From positions 3,606-67,605 of the forward strand of contig JASEER010000001.1 in the NCBI GenBank assembly GCA_030019475.1: 64,000 nt of DNA. The letters are read 5' to 3'. The position numbers and the translations under genes are program-made. Positions 15,211 to 22,734 of the stretch are shown one piece after another; the first letter of the stretch is position 1; every line of letters begins with the position of its first letter. This stretch comes from Thermoanaerobacterales bacterium (lineage in GTDB: Bacteria; Bacillota; Desulfotomaculia; Desulfotomaculales; JASEER01). Under the pieces are notes generated by a model. It had not been told where the DNA came from. It made no database searches and worked only from the letters and a program-made list of their open reading frames with translations.

Positions 15211-15400
15211 CGGTTACCTTTGGGCTTCCCTTACGGTTCCTTTGGGGTTACCTCCGGGTTGGCTTTGGGCCACCTTTCGGCCTCCACAGGTTCCTTTCGG
15301 GTTGCCTTCAGGTACTTTGAGGCATTGCCTCCGGGTGCTTTATTGCACCCTTTTGGTTACCTTTTGTCGCCTTTGGACGTTCCGGATCACCTATCGGTTC
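15211..15400. repeat. Degenerate, roughly 11-base phased repeat tract
   Basis: About a dozen imperfect units of the form GGTTACCTTTG recur every 10-12 bases: GGTTACCTTT, GGTTCCTTTG, GGTTACCTCC, GGTTGGCTTT, GGCCACCTTT, GGTTCCTTTC, GGTTGCCTTC, GGTACTTTGA. One strand is pyrimidine-rich. The only long frame across it has no ribosome site and unlikely composition. It lies between the tRNA-Cys terminator and a small gene. Confidence 0.6.
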
Positions 15401-15694
15401 TCAGGGAGCCCTCCGGCTTCCGATCTTGTGCTTGTGATAACATTCTCGCATGGTTAAAGTCTGATGTCAATACCTTTTTCCAAAAAAATTTTAAACGGAG
15501 CATACAAAGGCCGGCCGCAACCCGTGGCGGCCCTCCTGCCGTTGAGGGGACATTCACTCGATGGGCGTTGACCGGTCGGCGGCCGGAGGAACCGTTCACC
15601 CGTCCCATCGCCCTTTTAGAGAACGGGTCTTTCCTGGACGGGCCGGGAGGGGGTATCCTCTGTAATCATCAGGACGGGAAACGGAGGGATTCAC
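15401..15694. other. Gene-free stretch
   Basis: I see no gene or clear terminator here. It contains an A/T-rich patch at about 15465-15500 and otherwise GC-rich non-repeating sequence up to the ribosome site of the next gene. Promoter assignment is not convincing. Confidence 0.4.
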
Positions 15695-15889
15695 ATGTTG
15701 ACACTGATGGTTCCGGGGCATTCAAGGAAGGTGAGGTGCCTGTGCGGGCACCCGCTGCCCACCTATTGGCTTCGTGGCTCCGTGGCCGTGCAACTCCGTT
15801 GCCCGTACTGCGGATCGATGTTCGTCGCGCGAATGGGGAAGGGGAAGGCCGGCGACCCGGACACAGGTGAAACGCGGGCAAGGGGTTAA
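15695..15889 (+). CDS. Small Com-like zinc-ribbon protein
   Basis: A 64-residue protein starting at ATG 15695 after AACGGAGGG. Two cysteine pairs, RCLCGHPLP and RCPYCGSMF, are separated by about 20 residues, as in Com-type zinc ribbons (RC-C-LL then CPRCGT). It probably binds one zinc and may contact nucleic acid or protein. The C-terminus is Gly/Arg/Lys-rich. A weak stem, GTCCC/GGGAC with TTTTC, follows the stop at about 15910-15935. It stands alone. Confidence 0.65.
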   Translation: MLTLMVPGHSRKVRCLCGHPLPTYWLRGSVAVQLRCPYCGSMFVARMGKGKAGDPDTGETRARG

Positions 15890-16014
15890 GAGATCGTCCC
15901 GGAAGGGTCCCGTTTCCAATGGGACTTTTCGCTTATTTCTCCGCGTTACCCCCAAAAAAGACAAATTCCCCTCCGAAAAACAAAGTAACCAGATTTTAAG
16001 GAGGGGAAAAGAAA

Positions 16015-16788
16015 ATGGTGAAGCGGTTTTTAGTTTTAGTCTTGGCGGGGCTTTTCATCCTGGCCCTGGCCGGCCCGGCCGCGGCCGCTCCGGGGGCCCC
16101 GGGGGTCCCCGCATCGAAGAATAAGGAATATGTCCCGCCCTATGACGGCATACCGGACCGTGACCGGGATAAGGATCGCCTGCGCGACCGGACCGGTCAG
16201 CTGGATGAGGACGAAACGGTCATTGATGATGGGGCGGGGGACGAGACCTTGCAGTACCAGGAGCAGGAGCGGGAGCGTCTCGGCAAGGGCCAGGGCAACG
16301 GCTGGGGCCACCGCCTGCTGGTAAACAGTAAGGAGCACAAGTTCGGGGATGTCCCTCCGGTTATCAAGGACGGCAGGGTGCTGATTCCCGTACGGGCGGT
16401 CACCGTCGCGCTCGGGGGACAGGTGGATTGGGATCCGGAGGCCCGGACCGTTACGGTCACCCTCGGCGATACCGTATTGAAAATCGCCGTTGACGACCTG
16501 AAGGCCACGGTCAACGGGGCCGTCTATGACCTCGACGTGCCGGCCAAGGCCGAGCAAGGACGGGTAGTGGTTCCTTTACGCTTCATCGCGCAGGCCCTGG
16601 GCTACGAGGTGGGATACGACAGTTCCACCGGCGACGTGACGGTGGATGAGGACGAGGACGAAGATGAAGCGGTAGAGGAAGAGGACCAAGAGGGCGAAGT
16701 TGAAGACGAGGATCAGTCCGGGGATGAGGAACAAGATCAGGAAAACGATGAGGGCGAAAACCAGGATCAGGTTGAGGGAGAGGAGTAG
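16015..16788 (+). CDS. Secreted copper amine oxidase N-terminal domain protein
   Basis: A 257-residue protein with a signal peptide (1-25, ending AAAAAPG), a charged spacer, and a CuAO_N1 domain at about 105-215. That domain has the typical repeats DGRVLIPVRAVTVALGGQVDWD and GRVVVPLRFIAQALGYEVGYD. An extreme Asp/Glu tail covers the last 45 residues. CuAO_N domains in Clostridia are extracellular modules of unclear role, not enzymes by themselves. The acidic tail could bind cations. The ATG has an AAGGAGGGG site and a terminator follows. Monocistronic. Confidence 0.85.
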   Translation: MVKRFLVLVLAGLFILALAGPAAAAPGAPGVPASKNKEYVPPYDGIPDRDRDKDRLRDRTGQLDEDETVIDDGAGDETLQYQEQERERLGKGQGNGWGHRLLVNSKEHKFGDVPPVIKDGRVLIPVRAVTVALGGQVDWDPEARTVTVTLGDTVLKIAVDDLKATVNGAVYDLDVPAKAEQGRVVVPLRFIAQALGYEVGYDSSTGDVTVDEDEDEDEAVEEEDQEGEVEDEDQSGDEEQDQENDEGENQDQVEGEE

Positions 16789-16821
16789 CGCACCGGAAGA
16801 CGTAACTGGGGAACCCGCTTT

Positions 16822-16855
16822 GGGCGGCTTCAGCAAAGAGGCCGCCCGTTTTGTT
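16822..16855 (+). terminator. Terminator after CuAO_N gene
   Basis: GGGCGGC-(ttcagcaaagag)-GCCGCCC followed by GTTTTGTT, 34 bases past the stop. Confidence 0.7.
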
Positions 16856-16948
16856 CATTGAACGTTCGTTATTGTTCATTATTAAAGGAACTGCACTTTG
16901 AGATGTCGAATGCACAAGAAGAACGACGGACAAAGGGGGTGATGAGGT

Positions 16949-17785
16949 TTGCCGACCGTGTCCTTTAATTGGCTCGACATCCTGCGCTATGTTGTTGACG
17001 CCACCCTCGTCAGCCTCATCGCCTACAAGATCTTCACTTACCTCCGGGGCACCCGCGCCGTGCAATTGATCAAAGGGATATTCGTCATCGGGCTCCTGGC
17101 CGCCCTGGCCTGGGGCTTTAACCTGACTATAATGAAGTGGGTGCTGCAGCAGCTTCAGGTTATGGCCGTCGTCGCCGTGGTGGTCGTCTTCCAGCCGGAA
17201 CTCCGGAGTATGCTGGAGCGCCTCGGGCGGGACAGTCCCTTCGGCCGGCGCCTGCTGCACGGGCAGGAACACGTGCGTCTGGTGATCAGCGAGATCATCC
17301 GCGCGGTGCAGGAAATGTCCGAAAAGCGCATCGGGGCCCTGATCGCCGTTGAGCGGGCCACCGGACTGAAGGAATACGTCGAAACCGGGACACAGTTGGA
17401 CGCTCTGCTTTCACACTCCCTTTTACTGCAGATCTTTGAGCCGAATACGCCGCTGCACGACGGGGCGGTTATTGTCCGGGACAACCGTGTCCTGGCGGCC
17501 GGCTGCTACCTGCCGTTGAGCAGCAACAAGTACCTATCCAAGGAACTGGGAACGCGCCACCGGGCCGCCGTCGGGCTTAGCGAGCTTTCGGACGCCGTGG
17601 TCGTCGTGGTTTCGGAGGAGACGGGGGCGGTTTCCGTGGCGGAGGAGGGCAAGCTTCTCCGCTACCTGGATCCCCCGGGATTGGAACAGCTTCTCGAAAG
17701 CCGGCTGATGGCAGGCAATCAGGCGAACCGCGGGACGCAGGAAAAGACCCCGGAGGCGGATCAGGCAAAGACCCTCGGGGCGTAA
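16949..17785 (+). CDS. cdaA: Diadenylate cyclase CdaA
   Basis: A 278-residue membrane enzyme that makes c-di-AMP from two ATP. Three membrane helices span about 10-80, followed by a DisA_N/DAC domain at about 95-245 with the catalytic motifs DGA (171-173) and RHR (203-205). The C-terminal 30 residues are a variable charged tail. The TTG start lies after GGGGGTGATGAGG. In most Firmicutes cdaA is followed by cdaR and glmM, but here a terminator follows at once and the next gene is unrelated. A ydaO-type riboswitch at 33.5 kb is a likely reader of its product. Confidence 0.95.
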   Translation: MPTVSFNWLDILRYVVDATLVSLIAYKIFTYLRGTRAVQLIKGIFVIGLLAALAWGFNLTIMKWVLQQLQVMAVVAVVVVFQPELRSMLERLGRDSPFGRRLLHGQEHVRLVISEIIRAVQEMSEKRIGALIAVERATGLKEYVETGTQLDALLSHSLLLQIFEPNTPLHDGAVIVRDNRVLAAGCYLPLSSNKYLSKELGTRHRAAVGLSELSDAVVVVVSEETGAVSVAEEGKLLRYLDPPGLEQLLESRLMAGNQANRGTQEKTPEADQAKTLGA

Positions 17786-17814
17786 ATTCAGTGACCGTTA
17801 CTTTTTACCCTTCC

Positions 17815-17843
17815 CCCGGGCTCTTTGGGCTCGGGTTTTTAAT
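17815..17843 (+). terminator. Terminator after cdaA
   Basis: CCCGGGC and GCTCGGG pair with one mismatch around TCTTTGG and are followed by TTTTTAATTT. Confidence 0.7.
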
Positions 17844-17930
17844 TTCCGTAATAATAACAAAAAGGAATTGGACCAATAACCCCAAAGCATATAACATTAA
17901 GGCAAAAGCCTAGGGGGAGTGAGGGTGACG

Positions 17931-19235
17931 ATGGCCGATTATACGAAGATGTGGGACGAACTGGGCCTGGATCTCGAAGCGCACGAGCAGCTCCTTAAAG
18001 CTCTGCCTCCGACGTATTACGACGTTTACCTTACACAGGCGAACCGTCCCCGGGGGATGGAATACTTTGACTTCGTGGTGAACGAGATCCATGGCCTGCG
18101 GGTGCAGGAACTGCAAGAGTTCCGCCGGGGCGGGGGCAAGGTCGTCGGCACCTTCTGCGTCTTCGTCCCGGAGGAATTGATCCTTGCCGCCGGGGGCGTC
18201 TGCGTGGGCCTTTGTTCCGGCATTGACATCGGTACGGCGCAGGCCGAGGCCGTCCTGCCGCGCAACATCTGCCCGCTGATCAAGTCTTTTATGGGTTTCA
18301 AGCTGGCCCGCGTCTGCCCGTACATGGAGTCCTGCGACCTGCTGGTCGGGGAGACCACCTGTGACGGTAAGAAGAAGGCCTTTGAGGTGCTGGCGGATTT
18401 CGCGCCGGTCTACGTCATGGAGACCCCGCAGAAAAAAGGCCCGGCGGGTCGCGCCCTCTGGCTGGAGGAGGTGCGGGCGCTGGCCGGCAGGCTGGAGGAA
18501 CTGACCGGGCGCAAAATTACGCGAGACGCGCTGGCCGAGACCATGCGCCGCGTGAATGGCAAGCGGCGTGCCCTGCAGCGGCTCGACGCCCTGCGCAAGG
18601 CCGACCCGGCCCCCATCTCGGGCCGCGACGCCCTGCTCATCAACCAGATCGCCTTTTACGATGACGTGGAACGGTTCACCGGCCAGGTCAACGCCCTCTG
18701 CGACGAACTCGAGGAGCGCGTGCGGGAGGGGGTCGGGGTCGCTCCGGCCGGGGCGCCGCGCCTCGTGGTTACGGGAACCCCCATGGCCGTCCCGAACTGG
18801 AAGGTGCCTTATGTCATTGAATCCGCGGGGGCGGTGATCGTGGGCGAGGAGATGTGTACCGGCTCCCGCTACTTCGAGGCCCTTACCGAAGAATCCGAAG
18901 GGGCCGGGCTGGAGGAGATGCTGGCCGCCATCGCCGACCGGCACCTGGAGCCGGACTGCGCCTGCTTTACCCCCAACATCCGCCGGATGGAAAAACTGGT
19001 AGATATGGCACGGGAACGCGGGGCGGACGGGGTAGTCAGTTACATTCTGTCTTTCTGCGATCCTTACGCCGTGGAGTCTCACCAGGTGGAGAAGGCCTTG
19101 CGCCGGGCGGGTATCCCGTCCTTGAAGATAGAAACGGATTATGGGCAGCAGGACGCCGGGCAGATCCGGACGCGGGTCGAGGCCTTCCTGGAGATGCTCC
19201 TCGCCGGGAGAGGCCGGGCCGATAAGGCCATCTGA
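17931..19235 (+). CDS. Double-cubane-cluster-type protein, HGD-D family
   Basis: A 434-residue protein of the 2-hydroxyacyl-CoA dehydratase superfamily, closest in layout to the YjiM/double-cubane cluster proteins. Cysteine motifs are GTFCVFVPEELILAAGG, LPRNICPLIKS, CPYMESCDLLVGETTCDGKK, GEEMCTGSRYF, DCACFTPN and SFCDPYAVE, ending in IETDYGQQDAGQIRTRVEAF. Double-cubane proteins carry an [8Fe-9S] cluster and reduce small molecules after ATP-driven activation. ATG at 17931 is preferred, six bases after GAGGGTG, with GTG at 17919 possible. No activase gene is adjacent. Substrate unknown. Confidence 0.8.
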   Translation: MADYTKMWDELGLDLEAHEQLLKALPPTYYDVYLTQANRPRGMEYFDFVVNEIHGLRVQELQEFRRGGGKVVGTFCVFVPEELILAAGGVCVGLCSGIDIGTAQAEAVLPRNICPLIKSFMGFKLARVCPYMESCDLLVGETTCDGKKKAFEVLADFAPVYVMETPQKKGPAGRALWLEEVRALAGRLEELTGRKITRDALAETMRRVNGKRRALQRLDALRKADPAPISGRDALLINQIAFYDDVERFTGQVNALCDELEERVREGVGVAPAGAPRLVVTGTPMAVPNWKVPYVIESAGAVIVGEEMCTGSRYFEALTEESEGAGLEEMLAAIADRHLEPDCACFTPNIRRMEKLVDMARERGADGVVSYILSFCDPYAVESHQVEKALRRAGIPSLKIETDYGQQDAGQIRTRVEAFLEMLLAGRGRADKAI

Positions 19236-19311
19236 GGAAATATTCCCCGTATGGGTCTCACCCGCGTATGGGAGCAGGGGACCTGCACGGTGGTAAAGGA
19301 GAAAAAGATAC

Positions 19312-19350
19312 AGGATAAAGGGGCGCCCGGAGAGGGCGCCCCTTTATCCT
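19312..19350. terminator. Strong hairpin downstream of the double-cubane gene
   Basis: AGGATAAAGGGGCGCCC pairs perfectly with GGGCGCCCCTTTATCCT around GGAGA. The plus side lacks a T run after it, while the minus side continues TATCTTTTTC. It probably terminates or insulates between the two operons. Confidence 0.65.
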
Positions 19351-19372
19351 GCATTCTAAGAGATGTTTATAC

Positions 19373-19402
19373 TTGACGGAGCCATTTTTTAACCGGTATA
19401 AT
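19373..19402 (+). promoter_or_regulatory. Promoter of suf operon
   Basis: TTGACG at 19373 and a perfect TATAAT at 19397 with an 18-base spacer, 86 bases ahead of sufC. Confidence 0.75.
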
Positions 19403-19405
19403 CCG

Positions 19406-19430
19406 AGTAACCTGATCATTCTAGTAACCT
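19406..19430 (+). promoter_or_regulatory. Direct repeat next to suf promoter, candidate operator
   Basis: AGTAACCT occurs at 19406-19413 and again at 19423-19430, 17 bases apart, starting four bases after the -10 box. Its place over the expected transcription start suits a repressor site. The Rrf2 regulator encoded at 22293 is an obvious but unproven candidate. Confidence 0.4.
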
Positions 19431-19487
19431 TTATCCACCATTGCCCCAAGGTCTGTACCTGCCGGTCAAATAATGGGAGGTCTGTTG

Positions 19488-20264
19488 ATGTTAAAGGTTG
19501 AGGGTTTGACTGTGGCGGTAGGCGAACGCATCATCCTCCGGGATGTCAACCTGGAGGTCCGGATGGGGGAAACACACGTCCTCTTTGGGCCCAACGGTTC
19601 CGGCAAGTCAACGCTCCTTGGGACCCTGATGGGCTTTCCGCGCTACAAGGTTCTGGACGGGCGGATTCTTTTCAAGGGCGAGGACGTTACGCGCCTGCCG
19701 GTGCACGAAAGGGCACTGCGGGGAATCGGGCTGTCCCTCCAGCGGCCGCCGACGATCCGGGGCCTGTCAATGCGCGATATGGTCCGGATCTGTGCGCGGG
19801 GCCGCGAGGTATTGCGTGACCTGCCCACGGAGTTGAATTTTAGGGCCTTTATGGAGCGCGAGGTCAACCACGGGTTTTCCGGTGGGGAGATGAAGCGCTC
19901 AGAACTTCTGCAACTGATCGCTCAAGACCCGGATCTGGTCCTCCTGGACGAACCGGAGTCGGGAGTGGACCTGGAGAATATCAACCTTATCGGTACGACA
20001 ATCAACCGCCTGCTGGATCGTAAAATACCCGGAGAGTGCGGCAAGGGCGGCCGGCGGCATAACAAATCGGGCCTTCTCATCACCCATACCGGGCACATCC
20101 TGCAGTATGTGAATGCCGATATCGGGCATGTGATGTTTGAAGGCCGGCTGGGGTGCAGCGGAAACCCGCTCGAATTACTTAACTGCATCCGGCGAGGGGG
20201 GTACGGCGCCTGTATTCGCTCTGACACGCCCACTTTTATGCAGAGGGACGGGGAGAGACCATGA
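19488..20264 (+). CDS. sufC: Fe-S cluster assembly ATPase SufC
   Basis: A 258-residue ABC ATPase starting at ATG 19488 after GGGAGG. It shows the Walker A FGPNGSGKST, a Q-loop LQRPPT, the signature FSGGEMKRSE, Walker B LVLLDEPESGVD and the switch THTG. The HGFSGGEMKR form and the E-S-G-V-D box are typical of SufC rather than transporter ATPases. It powers the SufBC(D) scaffold. The stop overlaps the next ATG, so the two are coupled. An insertion after the D-loop (KIPGECGKGGRRHNKSG) is slightly longer than usual. Confidence 0.93.
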   Translation: MLKVEGLTVAVGERIILRDVNLEVRMGETHVLFGPNGSGKSTLLGTLMGFPRYKVLDGRILFKGEDVTRLPVHERALRGIGLSLQRPPTIRGLSMRDMVRICARGREVLRDLPTELNFRAFMEREVNHGFSGGEMKRSELLQLIAQDPDLVLLDEPESGVDLENINLIGTTINRLLDRKIPGECGKGGRRHNKSGLLITHTGHILQYVNADIGHVMFEGRLGCSGNPLELLNCIRRGGYGACIRSDTPTFMQRDGERP

Positions 20265-21430
20265 GGAAAGACGAGCGTATCAGCCCGCATGCCTTCAAGA
20301 GCGAGGCGCCGCGGCGGGTCTACTTGGACGACCCGCGCGTTTTACGCCCAGAAGATTCCCGGCGGATGCTAAGCACCGGGGTGGACGTAACCGAAGAGGG
20401 ACGTATCGGCACGTATATCCAGATGGACCATTCGGTCGTCCACTGTCACGTCAAGCAGGACGGGCTGGATGTTATGAGCACGACGGAGGCGGCCGAGCGT
20501 TACCCCTGGCTGGTGGAATACCGGTGGCGGCTGGTTCAGGCCGACAGGGATGAGTATAACGCCTATGCCCGCGACTATGCCCGGCACGGCTACTTCATCC
20601 GTGCCCTGCCCGGTATGAAAGTGACCTGCCCCCTTCAGGCCTGCCTGTACATCGCCGCGGACGGGATTACGCAGGCCGTCCATAATATCGTGGTTGTGGA
20701 GGAGGGCGCCGAACTGAACCTGGTTTCGGGTTGCGCCAGTGCCCACGACGTGCGGACGGGGATGCACATCGGCATCTCGGAGTTCTATGTCAAGAGGGGC
20801 GCCAAGCTGACCTTTACCATGATCCACAACTGGGGAGAGAAGATGCAGGTACGGCCACGGAGCGCCGCCCTGGTGGAGGCCGGCGGGGTCTTCTTGTCCA
20901 ACTACGTCTGCCTGCAGGCGGTGGACACCTTGCAGATGTACCCCATGGCCTATCTGGACGGGCCGGGGGCCACCGCCCGCTTCCACTCGATCCTGGCGGC
21001 GCCGCCCGGGAGCTTGATGGACGTCGGCGCGGGCGTCGTGCTACGCGCCCCGGACACGCGGGCGGAGTCAATCGCGCGGGCCATCACGACCGGGGGGGAC
21101 GTCATCAGCCGCGGGCGCCTGGTCGGCGAGGTGGCAGGGGTGAAGGCCCACCTGGAATGTCGCGGCCTGATCCTTGCCGAGCGGGGCCTCATTCACGCCA
21201 TCCCGGAGTTGGAGGCCAGGGTGGCGGGGGCCGAAATGTCCCACGAGGCGGCGGTCGGGAAGATCGCGCCGGAGGAGATCGAATACCTGACGGCCCGCGG
21301 GCTGAACGAAGAAGAGGCCACGGCGACGATCGTCCGCGGTTTCTTGAACGTACGGATCGAGGGACTGCCGCGGGAGTTACAGGACGAGATCGACCGGGCC
21401 ATCGCGGCCGGCCGGGAGAGCATCGTGTAG
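20261..21430 (+). CDS. sufB: SufB/SufD-family scaffold protein
   Basis: A 389-residue SufB/SufD-fold protein. Its right-handed beta-helix region contains IVVVEEGAELNLVSGC, EFYVKRGAKLTFTMIHNWG, and the family end ARVAGAEMSHEAAVGKIAPEEIEYLTARGL. The latter holds the conserved His and the SufC-contact helix. With sufC it forms a two-gene minimal system, with no sufD, sufS, sufU or sufA nearby. Such SufBC-only (SMS-like) loci occur in archaea and strict anaerobes and are thought to be an ancestral Fe-S assembly machine. The cysteine source is not encoded here. Confidence 0.9.
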   Translation: MRKDERISPHAFKSEAPRRVYLDDPRVLRPEDSRRMLSTGVDVTEEGRIGTYIQMDHSVVHCHVKQDGLDVMSTTEAAERYPWLVEYRWRLVQADRDEYNAYARDYARHGYFIRALPGMKVTCPLQACLYIAADGITQAVHNIVVVEEGAELNLVSGCASAHDVRTGMHIGISEFYVKRGAKLTFTMIHNWGEKMQVRPRSAALVEAGGVFLSNYVCLQAVDTLQMYPMAYLDGPGATARFHSILAAPPGSLMDVGAGVVLRAPDTRAESIARAITTGGDVISRGRLVGEVAGVKAHLECRGLILAERGLIHAIPELEARVAGAEMSHEAAVGKIAPEEIEYLTARGLNEEEATATIVRGFLNVRIEGLPRELQDEIDRAIAAGRESIV

Positions 21431-21445
21431 CGGGGTGACGAGGGC

Positions 21446-22231
21446 ATGGTGGAAGGCGTCGAAAGCCTCCGCATCCAAAGGCTGGATGGGGGAGAAAGAC
21501 ACGAGTTTATCGATGCTTTGGCGGTGGAGTCAGCGGCTACGATCGTCCTCAACGGGCAGGAAATAGCCACAATGGCCTGCAGCCCTTCGTATCTCCGGTG
21601 CCTGGGGGCAGGCTATCTGTTGTCCGAGGGGATGGTCAGCGGTAAAGAAATGATCCGAGAGATTACCGTTGGTGAAGGGCAGATACCCATACGTATCAAG
21701 CTGGTGGCCGACGTGTCATTTACGGTGGACCCCTCCGGCGGGAAAACACAGGTTGTTTCCGGCTGCGGGAAAGGAACGGCCCTTGTCTGCCGCGGCATCG
21801 ACCTGCCCAAGGGCGTGGAAAGCAATATTCGTGTATCGTTTGAACAAGTCCTGCTGGCTGTGCGGGCGTTTCATCAGCTTTCTGACATTTATCGCGAGAC
21901 GGGCGGCGTGCATAGCGCGGCCCTGTCGGACGGCAACGAACCTCTTGTTTTCATGGAAGACATAAGCCGGCACAGCGCTGTTGACAAGGTCTTCGGGGCC
22001 TGTGTTTTAGGGGACATATGTACATCCGATAAGCTGCTACTGACGAGCGGCAGAATCTCTTCCGACCTGGTAATTAAGGCAGCCCGGATGGGAGTGCCCA
22101 TTATAGTCTCCCGGTCAGCGCCGACCACGCTGGCTGTCAAGACGGCCTGTGATCTTGGGGTTACGCTTGCCGGGTTCGTGAGGGGGAAGAGAATGAATGT
22201 CTACTCTCATGCCTGGCGCGTAACCGCATGA
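21446..22231 (+). CDS. fdhD: FdhD-like formate dehydrogenase sulfurtransferase
   Basis: A 261-residue FdhD family protein. Visible motifs are VESAATIVLNGQEIATMACSP near the N-terminus, LGAGYLLSEGMV, ETGGVHSAALSDG, EDISRHSAVDKVFG and LTSGRISSDLV. In E. coli FdhD a CxxC pair passes sulfur from IscS to the molybdenum cofactor of formate dehydrogenase. Here that place reads VVSGCGKGTA with a single Cys, so the persulfide would rest on one cysteine. It starts 15 bases after sufB and probably belongs to the same operon. No formate dehydrogenase gene is in the window. Confidence 0.9.
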   Translation: MVEGVESLRIQRLDGGERHEFIDALAVESAATIVLNGQEIATMACSPSYLRCLGAGYLLSEGMVSGKEMIREITVGEGQIPIRIKLVADVSFTVDPSGGKTQVVSGCGKGTALVCRGIDLPKGVESNIRVSFEQVLLAVRAFHQLSDIYRETGGVHSAALSDGNEPLVFMEDISRHSAVDKVFGACVLGDICTSDKLLLTSGRISSDLVIKAARMGVPIIVSRSAPTTLAVKTACDLGVTLAGFVRGKRMNVYSHAWRVTA

Positions 22232-22292
22232 CCAAAAGCGAGCATGACCGGTTTTGGTGGTAATTTGAAAACGACAAGCGGGATGGTGAGCG

Positions 22293-22730
22293 ATGAAGCT
22301 TAACACAAGGGTGCGTTACGGGATGCGCGCGCTGCTGGACATCGCGTGCCATGGCACGCAGGAGCCGGTTCGCCTGCGTGATGTGGCGAAGCGGCAAGGG
22401 ATTTCGGAACAGTATCTTGAACAGCTTATCCTCCCCTTAAAGGGGGCGGGTATCGTACGTAGCATGCGCGGCGCTCGCGGGGGGTTTACCCTGGGAAAGG
22501 ACCCGTCCGAGATTAAGGTCAGCGCTGTGTTCGAAGCCCTGGGAGGGGCCGTCAGCTTGACCGACTGTCTTACCGATAGCATGGTCTGCAGCCGGACAGA
22601 AGACTGTGTCACCCGTGAACTCTGGCGGGAGATCAATGCCGCGATCAAGGGTGTGCTGGCGTCAAAGACGCTGCAGGACCTCCTGGAACGTGAGTTGCGC
22701 AGGAACCAGCAACCGGAAAGGGCGGGGTAG
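22293..22730 (+). CDS. Rrf2-family regulator, IscR-like
   Basis: A 145-residue regulator with an N-terminal winged helix (MKLNTRVRYGMRALLDIA, VAKRQGISEQYLEQLILPLK, MRGARGGFTLGKDP) and three cysteines at 92, 99 and 105. E. coli IscR uses Cys92, Cys98 and Cys104 to hold its [2Fe-2S] cluster, so the spacing suggests a cluster-sensing Rrf2 protein. Its place in a suf-fdhD cluster supports a role in Fe-S homeostasis. The ATG has weak purine-rich upstream sequence (GATGGTGAGCG). Confidence 0.92.
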   Translation: MKLNTRVRYGMRALLDIACHGTQEPVRLRDVAKRQGISEQYLEQLILPLKGAGIVRSMRGARGGFTLGKDPSEIKVSAVFEALGGAVSLTDCLTDSMVCSRTEDCVTRELWREINAAIKGVLASKTLQDLLERELRRNQQPERAG

Positions 22731-22734
22731 AGTG

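Noticed and set aside
15133-15870. 245-residue plus-strand frame across the repeat tract
   Set aside because: No ribosome site, composition follows the DNA repeat, and its second half overlaps the better-supported zinc-ribbon gene in another frame.
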